DNA of 7,195 nt, taken from positions 1 through 7,195 of the forward strand of contig JAIFNJ010000235.1 in NCBI GenBank assembly GCA_020047835.1. The letters run 5' to 3'. The notes below the pieces were generated by a model. The model was not told the origin of the DNA. It searched no databases and was given only the letters and a program-made list of their open reading frames with translations. Source of the stretch: Bacteroidota bacterium (GTDB taxonomy: Bacteria; Bacteroidota; Bacteroidia; Bacteroidales; SZUA-534). The position numbers were made by a program, and so were the translations under genes. This document shows positions 1-4,795 of this stretch, piece by piece; within the stretch, counting starts at the first letter, position 1; every line of letters starts with the position of its first letter.

Positions 1-1078
1 AGGTAACTGTGGTAAGTGATTGAGTTTCGCCCCGGGTAAAAATAGCCGAACCATGAGCTGCAGGCAGGTAATCAATTTCACTCCAAATTGGGCGGATTTC
101 AGTCGTTTTCCGGCCATCCAAACGCAAACCCTCATCGAGAATCAGATTGCGAACTGCTTCTTTTTCAACATCATGATAATACTTTCCAACCAGAGTTTTG
201 TTAAGTGAAGCCAATTCCTCTTCAGAATATTGAGTTAAGAATTCCGCTTTAACCGCTTCAAAATCATCATGTCTGGCATGTTTGTCAGCTTGACATTTTC
301 TGGCAACAGCGTAAACTTTATCATAAGTTTCTTTCCAAATTTTTTCGCGTAATGCTTCATCGTTGGTTTCGTGACAGTATTCACGCTTAACGGTAGAACC
401 AACTTCTTCAGCAAGTTCCATTTGAGCCTTACAATGCACTTTAATGGTTTCGTGAGCCACTTTAATGGCCTCTAACATTTCAGCTTCAGAAATCTCTTTC
501 ATTTCACCTTCTACCATCAAAATATTATCAATGGTGGCTGCTACCATAATATCAATGTCGGAGTCAACCAATTCAGCAACTGATGGATTGATTTTTAGTT
601 TTCCATTTACCCGTCCAACGCGGCATTCTGAAATTGGGCCATTAAATGGAATATTTGAAACTGCCAATGCAGCTGATGCAGCTAACCCAGCAAGTGCATC
701 GGGCATTGTATCTTTATCTGACGAAATGAGTTGCACCGTTACAAAGGTTTCCGCATGAAAGTCGTCTGGGAATAATGGACGCAATGCCCGGTCAATTAAC
801 CGTGAAACCAGGATTTCAGAGTCTTGGGCCCTGCCTTCCCGACGTAAAAAACTACCAGGGAATCGTCCGGCAGCCGCGTATTTTTCTTGATATTCAACTG
901 AAAGTGGCATAAAATCCACGTTTTCTTTAGCTTCTTTAGCTGCTACAACGGTTGCCAGTAACATAGTATTACCCAATTTTACAACTACCGCGCCGTCGGC
1001 TTGTTTGGCAAGTTTTCCGGTTTCAATATTAATGATCCGGCCATCGCCTAAGTCAATTTGTTTGTTTATAATTCTCAT
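1..1078 (-). CDS. pnp: Polynucleotide phosphorylase (PNPase), N-terminal half, cut by window edge
   Basis: PNPase degrades RNA 3'-to-5' by phosphorolysis, releasing nucleoside diphosphates; it is a cytoplasmic trimer and often a degradosome partner. The minus frame is open from the ATG at 1078 to the left edge (359 codons) and starts MRIINKQIDLGDGR. The first RNase PH-like core occupies roughly residues 12-210 and carries the RNA-contacting loop PGSFLRREGR, with FLRR at 77-80 where E. coli has FFRR. The alpha-helical linker domain (about 240-320) follows, then the start of the second core with LRLDGR and HGSAIFTRGETQ near the edge. The catalytic aspartates of the second core and the KH and S1 domains lie outside the window; family members are usually about 700-740 residues. 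The start was chosen because it is the only ATG preceding the conserved N-terminus. No Shine-Dalgarno is evident, only purine-rich AAGAAAG. It lies downstream of rpsO, as in many bacteria. Confidence 0.97.
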   Translation of the reverse strand, partial: MRIINKQIDLGDGRIINIETGKLAKQADGAVVVKLGNTMLLATVVAAKEAKENVDFMPLSVEYQEKYAAAGRFPGSFLRREGRAQDSEILVSRLIDRALRPLFPDDFHAETFVTVQLISSDKDTMPDALAGLAASAALAVSNIPFNGPISECRVGRVNGKLKINPSVAELVDSDIDIMVAATIDNILMVEGEMKEISEAEMLEAIKVAHETIKVHCKAQMELAEEVGSTVKREYCHETNDEALREKIWKETYDKVYAVARKCQADKHARHDDFEAVKAEFLTQYSEEELASLNKTLVGKYYHDVEKEAVRNLILDEGLRLDGRKTTEIRPIWSEIDYLPAAHGSAIFTRGETQSLTTVT

Positions 1079-1095
1079 CTTTCTTGTTTCTTACA

Positions 1096-1132
1096 GGCTT
1101 GCCGGTTTCTTTTTATCTCTTTTGGGCAAGCC
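1096..1132 (-). repeat. Perfect 8-bp inverted repeat upstream of pnp start
   Basis: GGCTTGCC at 1096-1103 and GGCAAGCC at 1125-1132 are exact reverse complements separated by 21 AT-rich bases. The arm nearer the gene ends 17 nt before the pnp ATG. In a transcript that includes both arms (rpsO read-through or an upstream start) this would form a GC-rich stem just ahead of the ribosome binding region. The distal arm abuts the candidate -7 box, so a transcript starting from that promoter would carry only part of the stem; a DNA operator role is then the alternative. E. coli pnp is autoregulated through a leader hairpin, but homology to that hairpin is not shown here. Confidence 0.5.
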
Positions 1133-1160
1133 AAATTTATACTAAATACTATTTTGCAAA
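1132..1160 (-). promoter_or_regulatory. Candidate Bacteroidota promoter for pnp
   Basis: Read on the minus strand, TTTG (1160-1157) is followed after 17 nt by TAAATTTG (1139-1132). This matches the Bacteroidota housekeeping sigma consensus TTTG/TAnnTTTG, with a spacer at the short end of the accepted range. Transcription would start a few bases further on, leaving a leader of about 45-50 nt before the pnp ATG. Because a strong terminator separates rpsO from pnp, an own promoter for pnp is expected. Motif match only; no start site has been measured. Confidence 0.5.
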
Positions 1161-1261
1161 AAAAAATCATGATTCAACAAAGTTGGCTGAAAAATTCACA
1201 GCTTTTTATTGCTTAAATCATTGGGTTTGGCTGTTCTTGGATTGGATAAAAGGTATTAAAC

Positions 1262-1290
1262 AAAAAAAGGCAACCGAAGTGCCTTTTTTT
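1262..1290 (-). terminator. Intrinsic terminator of rpsO with UUCG loop
   Basis: On the minus strand, A7-GGCA pairs with TGCC-T7 around CTTCGGT. This contains a C(UUCG)G tetraloop with one unpaired U, and ends in a run of seven T. It begins one base after the rpsO TAG stop. The stem is symmetrical enough to work on either strand, but the UUCG loop appears only in the minus-strand RNA, which orients it to rpsO. It separates rpsO from pnp, so pnp expression should depend on read-through or on its own promoter. Confidence 0.9.
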
Positions 1291-1291
1291 G

Positions 1292-1561
1292 CTATTTTCT
1301 TAAGTTAAGTGCTTTAATAATGGCACGGTACCTTTCAATATCGTTTTCTTTTAGGTAATCAAGCAAACTTCTGCGTTTACCAACCAATTTTAGCAGCGCT
1401 TTTTGCGTTCCAAAATCGTGTTTGTTTTTTTTGAGATGCTCAGTTAAGTGTGCAATCCGGTAACTGAATAACGCAATTTGTCCTTCAGATGATCCAGTAT
1501 CTTGTGCCGATTTGCCGAACGACTGAAAAAACTCTGTTTTTTTCTCTACAGTTAAGTACAT
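1292..1561 (-). CDS. rpsO: 30S ribosomal protein S15
   Basis: S15 is a primary 16S rRNA-binding protein that helps fold the central domain of the small subunit and contributes to an intersubunit bridge. The 89-residue product is the exact usual length for bacterial S15. It shows the family signatures: DTGSSEGQIAL (about 21-31) in the first helical region, the RIAHLTEHLKKNKHDFGTQ segment containing the rRNA-contact HDFGT-type turn, and LLKLVGKRRSLLDYL leading to the C-terminal helix ending in LNLRK. The ATG at 1561 gives the full conserved N-terminus (MYLTVEKK). No Shine-Dalgarno is visible, as is common in Bacteroidota. A candidate promoter lies about 50 nt upstream and a terminator directly follows the stop, so the gene looks like a monocistronic unit placed ahead of pnp. 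Confidence 0.98.
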   Translation of the reverse strand: MYLTVEKKTEFFQSFGKSAQDTGSSEGQIALFSYRIAHLTEHLKKNKHDFGTQKALLKLVGKRRSLLDYLKENDIERYRAIIKALNLRK

Positions 1562-1860
1562 ATTCTTTCGTTATATTAAAATCTTAATTCCTATAAAATT
1601 TTGAACCGCAAAGATAATTATTTCTTTTTAAGCTACAAGAAGTTCGTAAAAAAAATAGTTGGTTTATTTCTGCTGCAAGGTTTGATTCCGAAACAGATAG
1701 ATTGGAATGCATCCTTATTTTCGCTCCAATATGGGTTTTTAAATGAAAGTTTAATTACCTTGCAAGTAACTTTTACATGATAAAATCTACTCACTGATTA
1801 GAATGCATAAAAGTTGCATGAAATTGATTCAATATTAATGTTAATTAAAATTTTAAATCA
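1562..1860. other. Divergent intergenic spacer between rpsO and the peptidase gene
   Basis: This 299-bp AT-rich region separates two divergently transcribed genes. Its left end holds the rpsO promoter. On the right side I find no convincing promoter for the peptidase; the nearest candidate is TAACTTTT at 1767-1774, one base off the -7 consensus and without a proper -33 element. A near-palindrome (1755-1769) sits just before it. No small gene, tRNA or recognisable RNA element was found. Confidence 0.6.
1609..1638 (-). promoter_or_regulatory. Candidate Bacteroidota promoter for rpsO
   Basis: On the minus strand, TTG (1638-1636) is followed after 19 nt by TATCTTTG (1616-1609) and then CGG. This is a full match to the TAnnTTTG -7 box with ideal spacing. 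The start site would fall near 1603, giving a leader of about 40 nt before the rpsO ATG. This is the best promoter match in the window. No pseudoknot or other S15-binding leader structure could be recognised by eye. Confidence 0.6.
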
Positions 1861-3981
1861 ATGAATAAATTTGTTGTTTTGTGCTTTATGGCTGGAATGA
1901 TATCGTGCCAGCCGGGCAAAGAAAAATTAACCTATCCGATGACAAGTAAAGTGGACACCCTTGACCATTATTTTGGAACTCAAGTGCCCGATCCCTATCG
2001 ATGGCTGGAGGATGATAATTCCGACTCTACGAAGGCATGGGTCATGGCTCAAAATGCAGTAACAAACGCCTATTTGGCAAAAATCTCTTATCGCGATGCT
2101 ATAAACAAGCGGTTGACCAAGCTTTGGGATTATCCTAAAGTTTCAGCCCCTTTTCATGAAGGTGGTCACTACTTTATCTATCGAAATAACGGGCTTCAAA
2201 ATCAGAGTGTGGCATTTATGATGGATTCCATTTCAGGAGCTGAAACAATGGTTTTGGATCCTAATAAATTGTCAGAAGACGGCACCGTTTCTCTTTCCAA
2301 TTTTTCACCGTCCATCGATGGAAAATACCTGGCCTACGGAATTTCGAAAGGTGGTTCGGATTGGAATGAGTTTTTTGTAAAAAGCCTGGAAACAGGCGAA
2401 TTGTTGGCCGACCATATTAATTGGGTAAAGTTTTCAGGAATCTCCTGGTTCAAGGATGGTTTTTTCTATTCCCGGTATCCGGAACCAAAGGAAAAGGATG
2501 TGCTTAAAGGGGTAAACGAAAACAGCAAGGTTTACTTTCATAAAATTGGTACAACTCAAGCGGAAGACCAATTGGTTTACGAGGACCTACAACACCCTAA
2601 TTGGGGGTTTAGCGCTGGAGTTACTGAGGACTCCAAACTCATGATTATATCGGTCAGCGAATCCACTTCGGGAAATGCATTTTACGTTAAGGACCTGGAA
2701 AAGAATGGTAAAGTGATTAAGGTAGTAGAAAATTTCGATAACGATTTTCAGGTAATTGACCATTTGGACGGGAAATTGTGGGTGCTTACCAACCATCAGG
2801 CACCCAAATACAAGGTCATTGAGATTGATTTGAATGACATAGCCCGCGAAAAATGGGTCGATTTTATTCCCGAAAAAGAAGGGGTGCTTACTGGAGTTTC
2901 CATCATGGGCGAAAAAGTTTTGGCAACCTATCTTAAAGATGCCCACAGCCTTGTGGAAGTGAATGATTTGAAAGGGAAGTATTTGTATGATTTGGAGTTG
3001 CCAGTTCTTGGCTCGGTTAGCGGTTTTAATGGTAAAAAGGAAGATGCGGTTGCCTTTTATTCGCTCACGTCGTTTACCACTCCAGCCACTGTTTATAAAT
3101 ACGATATAAAAAACAATACATCTGAATTGTATCAAAAGGCAGATGTTGATTTTGACCCGGATCTGTATGAAACAAAACAGGTTTTTTATGCCAGCAAAGA
3201 CGGAACCAAAATACCTATGTTTATTGTACATAAAAAAGGTCTGATCATGAATGGCAAAAATCCGGTACTGCTTTACGGATATGGCGGGTTTAATATCAGT
3301 TTAACCCCTTCATTCAGCGTAGGAAGGCTTATTTGGTTGGAGCAAGGCGGCATTTATGCAATGATGAATCTACGGGGAGGTGGCGAGTATGGCGAAGAAT
3401 GGCACAAAGCAGGAACTTTGATGCAAAAGCAAAACGTATTTGACGATTGCATTGCAGCCGCTGAATACTTAATAAATGAAAACTATACCAGTAAAGGGAA
3501 AATTGCTTTATTAGGTGGTTCAAACGGCGGATTGTTGGTAGGAGCTGTGGTAAATCAACGGCCCGAATTGTTTGGTGCAGCCATTCCGGCAGTTGGGGTG
3601 ATGGATATGTTGCGTTATCATAAATTTACCATCGGCCGTTATTGGGCAACCGATTATGGAACCAGTGAAGATAGCGAAGAAATGTTCAAGTATTTGTACG
3701 CCTATTCACCCGTTCATTCCATAAGGGAAAATACCGAATATCCTGCGGTGATGGTTACCACAGCAGATCACGATGATCGGGTGGTTCCAGCTCATTCGTT
3801 TAAGTATATTGCAACACTTCAATCAAAATATAGGGGGTCAAATCCGGTTATAATCCGTATTGATGCAAAAGCCGGCCATGGAGCTGGAAAGCCCACAACA
3901 AAAATGATTGAAGAGTTGACTGACACCTATGCGTTTATGTTTTATAATCTTGGTGTTACTCCAAAATTCGAAAACAAATAA
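1861..3981 (+). CDS. Prolyl oligopeptidase (S9A family), predicted lipoprotein
   Basis: This serine peptidase cleaves short peptides after proline; family S9A combines a seven-bladed propeller with an alpha/beta-hydrolase domain. The 706-residue length is close to the classical 710. The N-terminal hydrophobic stretch ends in MISC with Cys16 followed by Gln, a plausible lipobox, implying export and lipid anchoring in the envelope. DPYRWLED (about 43-50) opens the catalytic N-segment and the propeller spans roughly 75-425. The hydrolase domain carries YGYGGFN (472-478), NLRGGGEYGEEW, GGSNGG with Ser554, Trp595 in the S1 pocket, DHDDRV with Asp638 and Arg640, and His673 in AGHGAG, so the triad and subsites are intact. 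The ATG at 1861 is preceded by AT-rich DNA with no Shine-Dalgarno, and it yields the signal sequence. It is transcribed alone, with a terminator after the stop. The physiological substrate is unknown. Confidence 0.95.
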   Translation: MNKFVVLCFMAGMISCQPGKEKLTYPMTSKVDTLDHYFGTQVPDPYRWLEDDNSDSTKAWVMAQNAVTNAYLAKISYRDAINKRLTKLWDYPKVSAPFHEGGHYFIYRNNGLQNQSVAFMMDSISGAETMVLDPNKLSEDGTVSLSNFSPSIDGKYLAYGISKGGSDWNEFFVKSLETGELLADHINWVKFSGISWFKDGFFYSRYPEPKEKDVLKGVNENSKVYFHKIGTTQAEDQLVYEDLQHPNWGFSAGVTEDSKLMIISVSESTSGNAFYVKDLEKNGKVIKVVENFDNDFQVIDHLDGKLWVLTNHQAPKYKVIEIDLNDIAREKWVDFIPEKEGVLTGVSIMGEKVLATYLKDAHSLVEVNDLKGKYLYDLELPVLGSVSGFNGKKEDAVAFYSLTSFTTPATVYKYDIKNNTSELYQKADVDFDPDLYETKQVFYASKDGTKIPMFIVHKKGLIMNGKNPVLLYGYGGFNISLTPSFSVGRLIWLEQGGIYAMMNLRGGGEYGEEWHKAGTLMQKQNVFDDCIAAAEYLINENYTSKGKIALLGGSNGGLLVGAVVNQRPELFGAAIPAVGVMDMLRYHKFTIGRYWATDYGTSEDSEEMFKYLYAYSPVHSIRENTEYPAVMVTTADHDDRVVPAHSFKYIATLQSKYRGSNPVIIRIDAKAGHGAGKPTTKMIEELTDTYAFMFYNLGVTPKFENK

Positions 3982-4012
3982 ATTGTACTAAGATTTTGAT
4001 TCCAAATGCCTT

Positions 4013-4041
4013 AAACCGGGAAGTGATTTTCCCGGTTTTTT
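4013..4041 (+). terminator. Intrinsic terminator after the prolyl oligopeptidase gene
   Basis: AAACCGGGAA (4013-4022) pairs perfectly with TTCCCGGTTT (4029-4038); a further G-U pair leaves a four-base loop. The stem runs into six T (4036-4041). It starts 31 bases after the peptidase stop and lies upstream of the kinase gene, so the two plus-strand genes are likely separate transcription units. Confidence 0.92.
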
Positions 4042-4052
4042 ATTAAAAATCC

Positions 4053-4084
4053 TTTCGTCAACAAATGAAATCTTAGTTACTTTG
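4053..4084 (+). promoter_or_regulatory. Candidate promoter for the deoxynucleoside kinase gene
   Basis: TTTC (4053-4056), 20 nt, then TTACTTTG (4077-4084) resembles the Bacteroidota TTTG/TAnnTTTG pattern with one mismatch in each box. The -7 box ends only five bases before the ATG at 4090, so the message would be leaderless or nearly so. The preceding terminator makes a promoter in this 48-bp gap necessary. The match is moderate. Confidence 0.4.
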
Positions 4085-4089
4085 TGTTT

Positions 4090-4731
4090 ATGGAACTATT
4101 TAATAAATACATCATTATTGAAGGTAATATTGGAGCCGGAAAAACCTCTTTGGCCACTAAAATGGCGGAACAGTACAACGGGAAAATTATAATGGAACAG
4201 TTTCATGACAATCCTTTTTTACCTAAATTTTACAGTAATCCTGAGCGGTATAGTTTCTCGCTAGAATTGTCGTTTTTGGCAGCCCGCTACAAACAATTGA
4301 ACGACGAAATATCATCCACCGATTTATTTAAATCGTTTACCATAGCCGATTATTATTTTGTCAAATCATTGGTATTTGCCCGTTCAACGTTGGGCGAAGA
4401 TGAGTTTAACCTATTCCGGCAGTTGTTTCAAATTATTTATCAGCAATTGCCGCTGCCCAATTTATACGTATACTTGCATGCATCTCCCGAAAGACTGCTA
4501 AAAAATATTGCCAAACGAGGTCGTGACTATGAAAAATCGATATCGGTGGAGTACTTAACACAAATCCAGAAAAGTTATTTCAGCTTTTTTAAATCTGAAA
4601 GCCGGTTTCCCATTGTTGTGATTGATACTTCGGCCATAGATTTTGTGAATAGTATTGATGATTATAACAAGCTTACGGAAACTATCCTTAATGGAGATTT
4701 TAACAATGGACTTAATTGGGTGGTTTTGTGA
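4090..4731 (+). CDS. Deoxynucleoside kinase family protein
   Basis: Members of the dNK (dCK/dGK/dAK-type) family transfer the gamma-phosphate of ATP to the 5'-OH of deoxynucleosides for dNTP salvage in the cytoplasm. The 213-residue product has the P-loop GNIGAGKT (12-19) after a beta-strand YIIIEG. Glu36 in MEQF stands where the catalytic-base Glu of the EPV motif is expected, and the substrate-pocket segment DNPFLPKFY...RYSFSLELSFLAARY (40-67) is typical of bacterial dNKs. The LID is RGRDYE (143-148). The usual D/E-R-S motif reads D87-Y88-Y89 here, so the conserved Arg is missing. I chose the ATG at 4090 over a GTG at 4084, because the GTG overlaps the candidate -7 box and adds only two residues. 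Nucleoside specificity cannot be read from the sequence. The gene is convergent with mutS2, with 63 bp between the stop codons. Confidence 0.88.
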   Translation: MELFNKYIIIEGNIGAGKTSLATKMAEQYNGKIIMEQFHDNPFLPKFYSNPERYSFSLELSFLAARYKQLNDEISSTDLFKSFTIADYYFVKSLVFARSTLGEDEFNLFRQLFQIIYQQLPLPNLYVYLHASPERLLKNIAKRGRDYEKSISVEYLTQIQKSYFSFFKSESRFPIVVIDTSAIDFVNSIDDYNKLTETILNGDFNNGLNWVVL

Positions 4732-4733
4732 AA

Positions 4734-4795
4734 TAGATGTGAGACAATTAGACGTGAGATATTAGTATCAAGTATCTTCGGTCTTCCAGCTTCCT
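4734..4795. repeat. Degenerate short tandem repeats in a convergent gap
   Basis: The gap between the kinase and mutS2 stops is almost all repeat. Two 15-nt units (4734-4748 and 4749-4763) begin TAGATGTGAGA and TAGACGTGAGA and match at 12 of 15 positions. Next come two 7-nt units, AGTATCA and AGTATCT (4764-4777 region, overlapping the next run by a few bases). Three pyrimidine-rich 7-nt units follow, TCTTCGG, TCTTCCA and GCTTCCT (4775-4795), the last touching the mutS2 stop codon. No hairpin with a T-run is present, so this is not a standard terminator. Function unknown. Confidence 0.65.

Noticed and set aside
465..758. 97-codon plus-strand open frame over pnp
   Set aside because: The opposite strand encodes clear PNPase sequence; the Ser-rich translation is typical of an antisense shadow.
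1084..1308. 74-residue plus-strand open frame in the rpsO-pnp spacer
   Set aside because: It begins at a TTG, runs through the rpsO terminator and into the rpsO 3' end antisense, has no recognisable domain and no promoter or ribosome binding site.
1701..1730. Inverted repeat ATTGGA/TCCAAT followed by a short T-run
   Set aside because: Only six base pairs with an 18-base loop, and no gene ends upstream; too weak for a terminator.
2587..3231. 214-codon minus-strand open frame inside the peptidase gene
   Set aside because: It lies wholly antisense to a well-conserved propeller domain, and its translation is rich in Phe, Ile and His with no family resemblance; it is a shadow frame.
4084..4089. 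GTG start adding two residues to the kinase
   Set aside because: The GTG overlaps the candidate -7 promoter box and the ATG two codons later already gives a normal N-terminus before the P-loop strand.
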